Assembly: GCF_001741865.1 (NCBI RefSeq)
Contig: NZ_CP017147.1
Coordinates: 310,001 to 374,000, forward strand
Source: Bosea vaviloviae
Lineage (GTDB): Bacteria > Pseudomonadota > Alphaproteobacteria > Rhizobiales > Beijerinckiaceae
Length of the DNA stretch: 64,000 nt
Direction of reading: 5' to 3'
Both the position numbers and the translations under genes were made by a program. The notes under the pieces were generated by a model, which ran no database searches, was not told the DNA's origin, and saw nothing but the letters and a program-made list of their open reading frames with translations. Numbering within the stretch: the first letter of the stretch is position 1; every line of letters begins with the position of its first letter. This document shows, piece after piece, positions 36,364 to 44,857 of this stretch.

Positions 36364-37824
36364 TCAGCGTGTCACGGGCTGACTGGAATAGGCCGCGTCC
36401 GACTGATCCAGCCGCGAGGTGCGCAGGCCCGTGGCGCGCCGAGGCGGCAGGGGGGCCCGGATATTGGTCGGCGAATCCGGCACGACCGACGCCACCGGCG
36501 TGGTTTCCCGCGCCTGTTCCGGCTGCTGCTGCGAGCCGCCGATCAACGGAACGAAGCTGAGAGCCCGCTGATAGAAGGGCACGGCGGCAGGCGCGGCGGG
36601 GGTCGCGGCAAGGGCAGACGGCGCATCGATCGCCACAGGTGCGGCTGCAGCACCTGCAGTGGCCTTGGCGACCTGCGTTGCGGCAGCCGATGCCGGCTTA
36701 CCAGTCACGGCTCTTGGCTGCGCCTCGACCTTGGCCACGCTCGGCTTGGCGATGCTGGCAGTCTCGGCCGGATTCACGTCGGGCGCAGCAGCGACCGCGG
36801 CGAGCACGGCGTCATTATCGGCCGACGCCGCCCGAACCTCGGCTTTCGGCTTGCCCAGATTGTCGAGCACGAGCACGCGCGGACCGCCGCTGATGGCGTC
36901 GGGTCGGCTGACCCCGACATCGCGCGAGGCCCAGCTCGCCGTGCGGTTCAGCGAATCGGAGCCGCCGGCCACGAGTGTGCGCTTGAAGGAGGAGTGCGAG
37001 TCGCCATCGTCATAGATCAGCTTGATCGCAGGCGTGCCCTTGGCGACGAGCGCAGCGACCTGAACCTCGTCCTGCTGGCGCTTCTGCTGCACGGCCTGGA
37101 CGACGGAGGAATCCGAGCCGTTGCTGAAGACATAACGGCCGCCCGCCACCGAGACCGGCGGCTCGTCCTTCGTCACCTCGAAATAGTCGGTGCCTTCCTT
37201 CAGGTTCTTCCAGAAGGCGATGTTGGAATCGAGCCGGTGCTTGGCCAGATTCTCCGGCGTCATGCGGAAGGGCAGCGCCTGCATCTGCACCGCCTTCTGG
37301 CCGGCATTCTGGGCCTCGCGGACAAGCGCGTAGATCTCGCCGATCTGATCGTCGGTCATCGAATAGCAGCCGGCCGAGGAGCAGGCGCCATGCACCATCA
37401 GATGCGCGCCGGTGCGGCCATAGGAGCGGTCATAGGCGTTGGGGTAGCCCATGTTGAAGGAGACATAATAGGCCGAGTTCGGGTTCATCTGCGCCGGCGT
37501 GATGGCGTAGAAGCCTTCCGGCGCCATGCGGTCGCCTTCACGGACCTTCGGGCCGAGCTGGCCGGACCAGCGGCACATCGGGAAGGTCTTGAGCAGCGCA
37601 TATTGCCCGTCGGCCTTGCGCTTCCAGATCTCGAGCTCCGACTCCTTCTTGTAGGAGCGGATCAGGATCGGCTGATCCTTGCTCATGCCCTTCTCAGACA
37701 TGAGCGTATAGGTCGCCGACGGAATCGGGATATTGTGCCTGGCGGAGCCGCGATAGCGGTCCTCCTCGCAAGCGCCCAGCGACAATGCAACGAAAGCCAC
37801 GAGCGCGAAGTGCTTGAATGCCAC
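36364..37824 (-). CDS. L,D-transpeptidase family lipoprotein (YafK-like)
   Basis: A 486-residue lipoprotein. Starting at GTG 37824 gives a signal peptide with lipobox LSLGAC (lipidated Cys at about residue 18); a longer TTG start would bury this. The YkuD-type catalytic motif HGACSSAGCYSM lies near residue 150, with Cys as nucleophile. The domain resembles YafK/DpaA-type enzymes that link or release lipoproteins at peptidoglycan. The C-terminal 200 residues are rich in Ala, Pro and Val and look disordered. It is downstream of accA on the same strand, separated by about 200 bases. Confidence 0.92.
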   Translation of the reverse strand: MAFKHFALVAFVALSLGACEEDRYRGSARHNIPIPSATYTLMSEKGMSKDQPILIRSYKKESELEIWKRKADGQYALLKTFPMCRWSGQLGPKVREGDRMAPEGFYAITPAQMNPNSAYYVSFNMGYPNAYDRSYGRTGAHLMVHGACSSAGCYSMTDDQIGEIYALVREAQNAGQKAVQMQALPFRMTPENLAKHRLDSNIAFWKNLKEGTDYFEVTKDEPPVSVAGGRYVFSNGSDSSVVQAVQQKRQQDEVQVAALVAKGTPAIKLIYDDGDSHSSFKRTLVAGGSDSLNRTASWASRDVGVSRPDAISGGPRVLVLDNLGKPKAEVRAASADNDAVLAAVAAAPDVNPAETASIAKPSVAKVEAQPRAVTGKPASAAATQVAKATAGAAAAPVAIDAPSALAATPAAPAAVPFYQRALSFVPLIGGSQQQPEQARETTPVASVVPDSPTNIRAPLPPRRATGLRTSRLDQSDAAYSSQPVTR

Positions 37825-38020
37825 GTCGTCAATCCCATCGAACGGCCGGCGGAAGCACGACCACTGACTATGCAACACGGCCAAATTGTGCCGGCTGCCC
37901 AGTTGTAGAAGCGTTAGCCTTGAGGGTTCCTTACCACAGGCTGCTCCGTCATAGCCATATGGTCAACGCCTTCCTAACGGCGGCGGCAGCCGACACACCG
38001 CAAAAAAGCTTCACCCAACG

Positions 38021-38974
38021 TCAGATCGCCCGCCCGATGGCGAGGAATTTTTCCGCCCTGCGGCTGACGATGTCGTCGGCGCCCACGCCTGAGAAATCCG
38101 ACAGCGCCGAGGCGATTGCATCGCCCGCCCGCACCATCGCCATCTGAGGATCGCGATGCGCGCCGCCCGCCGGCTCGCTGATGATGCGATCGATGACGCC
38201 GAATTTCAGCAGGTCCTGCGCGGTGATCTTCATGCCGGTCGCAGCGTCCTGCGCGCGCTTGGTATCGCGCCAGAGGATCGAGGCCGCACCTTCCGGCGAG
38301 ATTACCGAATAGATCGCATGCTCCAGCATCAGCACGCGGCTGGCGGCGGCGATCGCAATCGCGCCGCCCGAACCGCCCTCGCCGATCACCAGCGCCACGC
38401 TCGGCGTGCGCAATCCCAGGCAAGCTTCGGTCGAGCGCGCGATCGCCTCGGCCTGGCCGCGCTCCTCCGCCTCGATGCCGGGATAGGCGCCGGCCGTGTC
38501 GATGAAGCTCAGGACCGGCAGCCCGAAGCGGCCGGCCATCTCCATCAGGCGCACCGCCTTGCGATAGCCCTCGGGCTTGGGCATGCCGAAATTGTGCCGG
38601 ATACGGGTCTCGGTCGAATCGCCCTTCTCCTGCCCGACAATGCAGACGGCTTCGCCGCGAAAGCGGCCGAAACCGCCCATGATCGCCTCATCCTCGCCGA
38701 AAGCCCGGTCGCCCGCGAGCGGCGTGAACTCGCTGAACAGCGCCGCGCAGTAATCCTTGAAGTGCGGGCGCTGCGGATGGCGCGCGACCAGCGTCTTCTG
38801 CCAGGGCGTCAGCGCGGCATAGATCTCCTTCAACGCCTGATTGGCCTTGGCGTCGAGCTTGCCGATCTCCTCGGAGAGCGCATAGCCTTCGCCCTTCGCC
38901 TCAAGGGCGCGCAATTCATCCGCCTTCGCCTCGAGTTCGGCGACCGGTTTCTCGAAATCCAAATAGCTTCGCAT
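38021..38974 (-). CDS. accA: Acetyl-CoA carboxylase carboxyltransferase subunit alpha
   Basis: A 317-residue subunit that with AccD transfers a carboxyl group from biotin to acetyl-CoA in fatty acid synthesis. The N-terminus MRSYLDFEKPVAELEAKADE, the central GRPQR-like RHPQRPHFKDY and the core IDTAGAYPGIEAEERGQAEA and GEGGSGGAIAIAAA are diagnostic. Open frame continues upstream of 38974 but the family start fits here. In many Rhizobiales accA follows xerD directly; here xerD is 20 kb away and on the other strand. Confidence 0.96.
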   Translation of the reverse strand: MRSYLDFEKPVAELEAKADELRALEAKGEGYALSEEIGKLDAKANQALKEIYAALTPWQKTLVARHPQRPHFKDYCAALFSEFTPLAGDRAFGEDEAIMGGFGRFRGEAVCIVGQEKGDSTETRIRHNFGMPKPEGYRKAVRLMEMAGRFGLPVLSFIDTAGAYPGIEAEERGQAEAIARSTEACLGLRTPSVALVIGEGGSGGAIAIAAASRVLMLEHAIYSVISPEGAASILWRDTKRAQDAATGMKITAQDLLKFGVIDRIISEPAGGAHRDPQMAMVRAGDAIASALSDFSGVGADDIVSRRAEKFLAIGRAI

Positions 38975-39077
38975 CGTGATCCAGTTCAGGTTCCGCGTCG
39001 GCAGGTCCGCGCGTAGCGCATGGGCGGAACCGGGTTCGCGAAAAGCGGCGGACCTTGGCCGCGCGTCACGGCCGTTG

Positions 39078-39845
39078 TCAACCCGCTGCGCCGTCTCCAG
39101 GCGGGTTTGCCGCGCGCTGGGTCGGGGTCGGTCGCGGCAGCAGGATCGGCCGGAAGGCAAAGCTGCGCCGCGTCGCGCGCAAGGGCACGCGGCGATAGAA
39201 CTGCTTGGTCGCATCGATGACATGGACACCGGCGAAGGGCAGGGACAACCCTGCGCCGGCCCGCTCCCAGGCGGGTGCCGAACGCATCAGCAGATGCCGC
39301 TTCAGCGGCGGAACGTAGAGCGCCTCGGCCCAGTTCTCGGGCGAGAATTCGGCGGCGCGCATCAGCGCCTGGAGCTGCGAGCGGCTGAACGGGCGGCCAT
39401 GGCCGAAGGGCGTGCCGTCCATCCGCGCCCAGAGTCCGCGGCGATTGGGCACGACGACGATCATCCGTCCGCCCGGCGAGAGCACGCGTCCAACCTCTTC
39501 CAGCAGATCGTCGGGGCTCTCGGTCTCCTCCAGCGCATGCACCAGCACCACCCTGTCGACCGAGGCCGTGGGCAAGGGCAGCAAGGTCGGCTCGACCAGC
39601 GCGGAGGCCGACATGCCTTCGGAGGGCCAGTTCACCACACCTTGCGCCGCCGGCATGAAGGCAAGCACCCGTTCGGCGCCAAGGCCGAGCACGGAGAGAT
39701 AAGGTGTGGAGAAACCGAGCCCCAGCACGCGCTGCCGCGAGCAGTCGGGCCAGAAGCGCAGCATCGCCCGGCCAATGAACCGCCGCGCGACATGGCCGAG
39801 CGGGCTGGCGTAGAAGGCGCGAAGATCGACGACGTCGAGTGGCAT
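39078..39845 (-). CDS. Class I SAM-dependent methyltransferase
   Basis: A 255-residue methyltransferase. VLGLGFSTPYLSVLG provides the SAM-binding motif I (with a slightly altered GxGxG), VDRVVLVHALEETESPDDLL motif II, and VLSPGGRMIVVVPNRRGLWAR motif III. The family is related to UbiE/BioC-like enzymes; the substrate is unknown. It is divergent from the glyoxalase II gene, an arrangement conserved in Rhizobiales to my recollection. The open frame continues upstream without a start of equal quality. Confidence 0.88.
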   Translation of the reverse strand: MPLDVVDLRAFYASPLGHVARRFIGRAMLRFWPDCSRQRVLGLGFSTPYLSVLGLGAERVLAFMPAAQGVVNWPSEGMSASALVEPTLLPLPTASVDRVVLVHALEETESPDDLLEEVGRVLSPGGRMIVVVPNRRGLWARMDGTPFGHGRPFSRSQLQALMRAAEFSPENWAEALYVPPLKRHLLMRSAPAWERAGAGLSLPFAGVHVIDATKQFYRRVPLRATRRSFAFRPILLPRPTPTQRAANPPGDGAAG

Positions 39846-39879
39846 GAGCCTGAGATGGAACGGCGGCGCAGCCAAAGCA

Positions 39880-40036
39880 AGGGCTGCAAGTGAACGCTGC
39901 AACGGAAGGCTGCAACTGAAGGCCGCAAGTGAAGGCTCGGCTGAACGGCCCCTTCCCCCGCCTGCTCTGGGGAGGCTTGAACCTGGCGCCTCAACTCGAG
40001 TGGCTTGCAAGCGCCTGCGGCTAGCAAGCCACTCGA
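39880..40036. repeat. Degenerate tandem repeats and hairpin in the divergent promoter region
   Basis: From 39880 to 39930 a 13-16 base unit close to AAGGCTGCAACTG repeats about four times. At 39996-40008 and 40024-40036, TCGAGTGGCTTGC and GCAAGCCACTCGA form perfect 13-base arms. Both lie between the divergent methyltransferase and glyoxalase II genes. Confidence 0.65.
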
Positions 40037-40106
40037 CTTGATAGAAGCCGGGCCATGGCGCATTCAGGGCGGCACCCTGTCCTGCCCGCCCGTGCCGGAG
40101 CCTCGC

Positions 40107-40871
40107 ATGTCCCTCGATCTCCATATCTTCCGCACCCTCAGCGACAATGCCGGCGCGTTGATCTTCGACCCAGTGACGAAGGCCTGCGCGGCTGTCGACG
40201 TGCCTGATGCCGCTCCCGTCCTCGCCGCCGCCAAGGCCAAGGGCTGGACGATCAGCGACATCTTCGTCACCCACGCCCATCACGACCACACGCAGGGCGT
40301 GGCCGAGTTGAAGGAGGCGACCGGAGCTTTCGTCTGCGGGCCGGCCGACGCCGCCGATTCCGCCCCGCTCGACCGCATCCTGGGCGAGGGCGACCGCGTC
40401 GAGCTCGGCAATGACAGCTTCGAGATCTGGCACACGCCGGGCCATTCCAACGGCCACCTGACCTTCGCCAGCATCGGGGCCAAGCTGGCGCTCGTCGGCG
40501 ATGTCGTCTTCGTCATGGGCTGCGGGCGGGTCCAGCCCGGCCAGATGGGGGCGATGTGGACCTCGCTCGATCGCATCATGGCACTGCCCGACGATGTCCG
40601 CCTGATCACCGGCCATGACTACACGCTGTCCAATGCCCGTTTCGCCATCGCGATGGACCCGGCCAACGCAGCGCTCAAGGCCCGTTACGCCGAGGCCGAA
40701 GCCGCCAAGGCGGAAGGCCGCTTCTGGGCGCTGACCACGATCGGCGAGGAGAAGGCGACCAACCCCTTCTTCCGCGCCGGAGAGGCTGCGCTTGCAGCGG
40801 CAGTCGGCAAGGCCGGCGGCGCCCCCGGCGAGGTTTTTGCGGCGCTGCGCGAAGCCAAGAACGCATTCTGA
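40107..40871 (+). CDS. gloB: Hydroxyacylglutathione hydrolase (glyoxalase II)
   Basis: A 254-residue metallo-beta-lactamase-fold hydrolase. The metal-binding motif THAHHDHTQG is near residue 54, followed by HTPGHSNGHL, GDVVFVMGCGRVQPG and ITGHDYTLSNARF, which is the glyoxalase II pattern rather than a general lactamase. It converts S-lactoylglutathione to lactate and glutathione in methylglyoxal detoxification. GGAG lies seven bases before the ATG. A cupin gene follows after 11 bases in the same operon. Confidence 0.94.
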   Translation: MSLDLHIFRTLSDNAGALIFDPVTKACAAVDVPDAAPVLAAAKAKGWTISDIFVTHAHHDHTQGVAELKEATGAFVCGPADAADSAPLDRILGEGDRVELGNDSFEIWHTPGHSNGHLTFASIGAKLALVGDVVFVMGCGRVQPGQMGAMWTSLDRIMALPDDVRLITGHDYTLSNARFAIAMDPANAALKARYAEAEAAKAEGRFWALTTIGEEKATNPFFRAGEAALAAAVGKAGGAPGEVFAALREAKNAF

Positions 40872-40882
40872 GGACAGTCGGC

Positions 40883-41362
40883 ATGAACTCCTCGCTCGAC
40901 GGCGATTCCTCAATCGACGGCCTCGGCGCGGCCGAGGTCATCCGCCTGCTCGACCTCAAGCCCCATCCGGAAGGCGGCCATTACCGCGAGACCTTCCGCG
41001 ACGAGGCCGGCCCGGAAGGGCGCGGCTTCTCGACCGCGATCTACTACCTGCTCGACACCGGCGAGACCTCGGAATGGCACCGGGTCGATGCCGCCGAGAT
41101 CTGGCATCATTATGCCGGCGCGCCGCTGGTGATCAGCATCTCGCCCAATGGCCATGACGCCTCGGCGCATCATCTCGGTCCCGATCTGAGAGCCGGGCAG
41201 CGGCCGCAATTCGTGGTGCCGGCGGGCACCTGGCAGAGCGCCACCTCGCTGGGCGCCTGGACGCTGGTCGGCTGCACGGTCGCGCCTGGCTTCGCCTTTT
41301 CCGGTTTCGAGATGGCGCCGCCGGACTGGCGTCCGACGCCGCGCAAGCCCTGGGGAGCCTGA
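40883..41362 (+). CDS. Cupin domain protein (DUF985/Cupin_5)
   Basis: A 159-residue single-domain cupin. LDLKPHPEGGHYRETF and STAIYYLLDTGETSEWHRVD are typical of the DUF985 family, and the WHRVDAAEIWHHYAG segment gives metal-binding histidines. The fold is that of sugar isomerases and related proteins, but the activity is not settled. It is between gloB and a GNAT gene, sharing a stop/start overlap (TGATG) with the latter, so the three genes form an operon. Confidence 0.9.
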   Translation: MNSSLDGDSSIDGLGAAEVIRLLDLKPHPEGGHYRETFRDEAGPEGRGFSTAIYYLLDTGETSEWHRVDAAEIWHHYAGAPLVISISPNGHDASAHHLGPDLRAGQRPQFVVPAGTWQSATSLGAWTLVGCTVAPGFAFSGFEMAPPDWRPTPRKPWGA

Positions 41363-42123
41363 TGATATCCGACGATGCCGACGACCTCGCGCTGGCGCTC
41401 GAATGCGAGCGGCGCATCGTCAATGCCTGGCCTGCGCCCGCGACCCTGCTGATCGACGATTGGGTCGTGCGCTTCGCCAATGGCTATTCCGGCCGGGCCA
41501 ACGCCGCCACGCCGCTGAAGCCCGGCGCGGAGCTCGACGAGGCGACGCTGGCGATGATCGAGGGGCTCTACCGGGCCGACGGATTGCCACCTTCCGTGCG
41601 CCTGACACCACTAATCGGTGAGGCGACGCGCGCCGAAGTGATCGCGCGCGGCTATCGCCTCAAGGACGCGTCCTTCGGCATGATCGCGAAACTCGACGGC
41701 ATCACGCCCGAGATCGACCCCGAGCTCCAGATCGAGGCGCGCCCGAGCGCCGACTGGATCGCCGGCGTCGCCGCGCGCCAGGCCGGCGTGAAGACCCATG
41801 CCGGCAACCTCGCCGCCATCGTCGAGAAGATCAGGATGCCGGCTGCCTTCGCGACCTTGCTGATCGCGGGCGAGCCCGTCGCCTACGGCATGGGCGTCGC
41901 CGAGCGCGGCATGGCCGAGATCGGCACGATCGTGGTCGACGCCAACCATCGCGGCCATGGTTTGGGTCGGCGCATCGTCTCCGGATTGATGTCCTGGGCG
42001 CGCCTCATGGACTGCGGCAGCGCCTATCTCCAGGTGGACCAGACCAACGAGGTCGCGATCAGCCTCTACGACCGTCTCGGCTTCCGCCGGCTCTACGCTT
42101 ACGAGACGCGCATCCTGGATTGA
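41362..42123 (+). CDS. GNAT family N-acetyltransferase
   Basis: A 253-residue protein with a C-terminal acetyltransferase domain: AEIGTIVVDANHRGHGLGRRIVSGLM contains the acetyl-CoA pyrophosphate loop (HRGHGLGRR), and YLQVDQTNEVAISLYDRLGF is the following strand-helix element. The N-terminal half (VVRFANGYSGRANAATPL) matches a common GNAT variant. The acceptor is unknown. The stop codon lies in the first unit of a 3 x 17-base tandem repeat. Confidence 0.9.
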   Translation: MISDDADDLALALECERRIVNAWPAPATLLIDDWVVRFANGYSGRANAATPLKPGAELDEATLAMIEGLYRADGLPPSVRLTPLIGEATRAEVIARGYRLKDASFGMIAKLDGITPEIDPELQIEARPSADWIAGVAARQAGVKTHAGNLAAIVEKIRMPAAFATLLIAGEPVAYGMGVAERGMAEIGTIVVDANHRGHGLGRRIVSGLMSWARLMDCGSAYLQVDQTNEVAISLYDRLGFRRLYAYETRILD

Positions 42124-42169
42124 CCTGCCAGCTAGATTGACTTGCCAGCTGGATTGACCTGCCAGGAGG
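42119..42169. repeat. Three tandem 17-base repeats at the GNAT stop codon
   Basis: Units ATTGACCTGCCAGCTAG, ATTGACTTGCCAGCTGG and ATTGACCTGCCAGGAGG follow head to tail. The first contains the stop codon TGA of the acetyltransferase; the others repeat it out of frame. Confidence 0.9.
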
Positions 42170-42176
42170 CCGTCGC

Positions 42177-42653
42177 TCAGCGGGTCAGCAGCGCGGTGCC
42201 GTAAAGCCCGATCGCGAAGACGATGTGGCCGACGATGTTGAGCGCCCGGATTGTCCAGGCATTGGGCTTCTTGGAAGCAGCGACGCCGGCTCCCATGCCC
42301 GGCTGCAGGATGAACCAGCCGCAGCCGACAGTGACGAGACCAACGATCAACGCGGGTCCGAAAGTCGGGCTGCGCGACCAGCCGAGCCCCCAAAGCGCCA
42401 GGAGAACGGCGGCGAAGAGAATGCCGACGGCGTAATGGAACACCCAGCCGATCGCGAGTTCGTTTGCGACAGGTTGCGCCCGCCCGATGTCCTCATGCGC
42501 GAACTGTCCGCGCAGCAGATGCGCGAACCAGCGTCCCGGCATCGCCCAGTTCGGCGCGGGCCAGCCGGCCACGCGTTGCAGCACTTGCGCCCAGATATCG
42601 AGCAGCAAGGTGGCGCCAGCGCCGATCACAATCGCGCGGATCAGGAATTCCAT
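42177..42653 (-). CDS. DUF2938 family membrane protein
   Basis: A 158-residue membrane protein with four hydrophobic segments (about residues 5-25, 68-88, 95-115 and 135-155). ATLLLDIWAQVLQRVAGWP and GWVFHYAVGILFAAVLL are typical of DUF2938. No function is known for this family. It is convergent with the GNAT gene, only 50 bases away. Confidence 0.85.
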   Translation of the reverse strand: MEFLIRAIVIGAGATLLLDIWAQVLQRVAGWPAPNWAMPGRWFAHLLRGQFAHEDIGRAQPVANELAIGWVFHYAVGILFAAVLLALWGLGWSRSPTFGPALIVGLVTVGCGWFILQPGMGAGVAASKKPNAWTIRALNIVGHIVFAIGLYGTALLTR

Positions 42654-42870
42654 CGTCGTCGCCCCCCAGAGCTAGATGGTCGGCGCTGCGGGGATCGTTC
42701 CCACCGCGTCTTTCGGCCACCTCGTCGCCATGGAGCGGATATCGGCGCGGCCGGTCAAGCGCCCTGCGCTCATGCGGGACATGCAAGGACGGCTCCGATC
42801 GCGCCTCCCCGGGGAACCCTGCGAGCCGCCCCGGGTTGCCTGACTGAACCACAGGACAAGGGATATTCGC

Positions 42871-43950
42871 ATGGGCGCCGCCACGGCCGACACGACGAGC
42901 AATCACGGAACCCATGGCTCGGCGGAACTGCCCTCCGTCCATCTGACCAGCTACAACCTCGAAATCCGCGATCAGGACGGCTTCGTCGGCGACAAGGCAA
43001 GCCGCGGCGCCTTCGTCGAGCACCTCGATGCGCTGCGCCGGCATTTGCGCAAGACCGGCGACGATCCGCTCGCCGGCGACACCGCCGCGATCAGCAAGAA
43101 GGACCTGGATGAGCTGCTGCTCAAGGGCGAACCGCATGAGGCCGCGCTCGTGCTGAGTGCGATCGAAAGCTTTGCCCAGTCGCTCGCCTTCGTCATCCGC
43201 CGCTTCATCAAGCTCAAATCCTGGGCGCCCGTCGAGCGCATCGCCATCGGCGGCGGCTTTCGCGAAAGCCGGATCGGCGAGCTCGCCATCGGCCGCGCCG
43301 GCATCATCCTCCACACCGAGGGACGCGAGATCGACCTCAGGCCGATCCGCCATCACCCCGATGAGGCCGGACTTGTCGGCAGCGCCCATCTCGCACCGTC
43401 ATGGATCTTCGAGGCCTATGACAGCCTCGTCGCGGTCGATATCGGCGGCTCGAACATCCGCGCCGGCATCGTCGAGCTGCGCCAGGACAAGGCGCCGGAT
43501 CTGAGCAAGGCCCGCGTCTGGGAATCGGAGCTCTGGCGCCATATCGACGAGGAACCCAGCCGTGACGCAGCGATCAAGCGCCTCGGCGAGATGCTGAACG
43601 GCCAGATCCGGCAGGCCCGCAAGGCTGGACTGCGCGTCGCGCCCTTCATCGGCCTCGGCTGTCCCGGCCTGATCGAGCCCAACGGGTCGATCGACCGCGG
43701 TGCGCAGAACCTGCCGGGCAATTGGGAGAGCAGCCGCTTCAACCTCGTCGACAGCATCCGCGAGATGGTGCCCGAGATCGGCGAGCATGAAACGCAGATC
43801 GTGATGCACAACGACGCCGTCATCCAGGGCTTGAGCGAAATGCCGGGGATGCAGGATGTCGAACACTGGGCCGTGCTGACGATCGGCACCGGGCTCGGCA
43901 ATGCGAGCTACCGGAACCGGACCAAGCCGAAACGGAAGGACAAGACCTGA
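42871..43950 (+). CDS. ROK-family (sugar kinase-like) protein, apparently circularly permuted
   Basis: A 359-residue protein whose ROK motifs appear in rotated order. The nucleotide-site motif DIGGSNIRAGIV, expected near residue 5, is at about 190. GLGCPGLIEPNG, MHNDAVIQGLSEM and AVLTIGTGLGN follow. The parts that normally end a ROK kinase come first: a helical stretch with AALVLSAIESFAQSLAFVIR, RIAIGGGFRES near residue 126 and HHPDEAGLVGSAHLAP near 165. The CxCGxxGC zinc motif is missing. Probable sugar or sugar-phosphate binding; kinase activity cannot be assumed. The start has AAGGGA upstream. The C-terminus is lysine-rich (KPKRKDKT). Confidence 0.85.
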   Translation: MGAATADTTSNHGTHGSAELPSVHLTSYNLEIRDQDGFVGDKASRGAFVEHLDALRRHLRKTGDDPLAGDTAAISKKDLDELLLKGEPHEAALVLSAIESFAQSLAFVIRRFIKLKSWAPVERIAIGGGFRESRIGELAIGRAGIILHTEGREIDLRPIRHHPDEAGLVGSAHLAPSWIFEAYDSLVAVDIGGSNIRAGIVELRQDKAPDLSKARVWESELWRHIDEEPSRDAAIKRLGEMLNGQIRQARKAGLRVAPFIGLGCPGLIEPNGSIDRGAQNLPGNWESSRFNLVDSIREMVPEIGEHETQIVMHNDAVIQGLSEMPGMQDVEHWAVLTIGTGLGNASYRNRTKPKRKDKT

Positions 43951-43977
43951 CATGTCCGACAAGGCCTGACATGTCCG
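43940..43977. repeat. Two tandem 19-base repeats at the ROK stop codon
   Basis: ACAAGACCTGACATGTCCG and ACAAGGCCTGACATGTCCG, differing at one base, are head to tail. The stop codon of the ROK-like gene (43948-43950) is in the first unit. Confidence 0.9.
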
Positions 43978-44067
43978 AGAGGTGCGTGGAGCGCGGGGTC
44001 GGGCTAAGCTCGTGTCGTGACGTGGTGTCGCGCCTCTCCGGGCGCAGCGGGCGCAATGAGGTTTGCG

Positions 44068-44328
44068 ATGCGATGGTCGCTGGTAATGGCCGCAATGCTG
44101 GGCAGCGTCGTTCTCGCCGTGCCGGCGATGTCCCAGCAGGTGCTGCGCAGGGAACCGCCAGCCGGCCAGCTCAAGGCCGGCGAGGTGATTTTGGTCGATG
44201 ACGGACGCTGCCCGCAGGGACAGGTCCGCGAGGTGACCGGGGCGAGACAGCAGAAGACCCGCGACTCTCTGGCTTCGGCGACCTCTGGCTCATCTCGCTC
44301 GCGCCGCTGCGTCCAGCGACCGCGCTGA
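44068..44328 (+). CDS. Small secreted protein (DUF6719-like)
   Basis: An 86-residue protein. The ATG at 44068 has GAGG six bases upstream; one four codons earlier is an alternative. A signal peptide covers about residues 1-22 (ending PAMS before QQVLRRE). The mature part contains VILVDDGRCPQGQVREVTGA, which I recognise from small Rhizobiales proteins annotated DUF6719, and ends RSRRCVQRPR, leaving two cysteines that could pair. Function unknown. Confidence 0.7.
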   Translation: MRWSLVMAAMLGSVVLAVPAMSQQVLRREPPAGQLKAGEVILVDDGRCPQGQVREVTGARQQKTRDSLASATSGSSRSRRCVQRPR

Positions 44329-44345
44329 GGACAGGGTCCGTCCTG

Positions 44346-44532
44346 GAGCAGGATGCGAAAAAGTGGGAACCGGTTTTTCGCGTTGATCCTGCTCTAACTC
44401 TTTGATGAGCGCGTTTTCGAGCGAAGTGGATACCGGTTCCCCCGCGACAAACGCGAAGCGTTTGCGCGGAGAAAACGCTTTAAAACAAATGGCTGGAGCA
44501 ATTGAACGATCCAAATTGATCGGAAATTGCTC
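44346..44532. repeat. Mosaic of three palindromic repeat elements
   Basis: In order: the GCGAAAAA/TTTTTCGC hairpin with outer arms GAGCAGGAT and ATCCTGCTC (44346-44394); a block with TTCGAGCGAAGTGGA and ACCGGTTCC (44415-44442) also seen at 12275-12330; and a pair GAGCAATT (44496-44503) with AATTGCTC (44525-44532). The rest of the gap, 44533-44857, shows no convincing gene. Confidence 0.75.
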
Positions 44533-44857
44533 TAGAACCCGGCTTCGCGGCGGTGGCAGCGCTGCAGAAACCAGGCGAAACGCGTTTTGGCTCAACCAAA
44601 TGCCGAAACGCGCCGGACTTCCCGCTTCGACGCCATCTTCATGTCCTGTTTGTCGTCAATGACGTCCGCGAGCCATCGGCCCGCCGGTCGCAGGCATCAC
44701 GGCCATGTGACGCTTTCTTCGCCAACAGCCCCATCTGCGCAACAAGGTCCTCCCATTGCCGGCCGTCACGCATTTCTCCTCACTGCCTTGCCTTGAAGAC
44801 GCTCGCAAGGCGAGGGTTGGCCCAACAGCGAATCAGTCTCAGCGAGGCCCGACCGGA

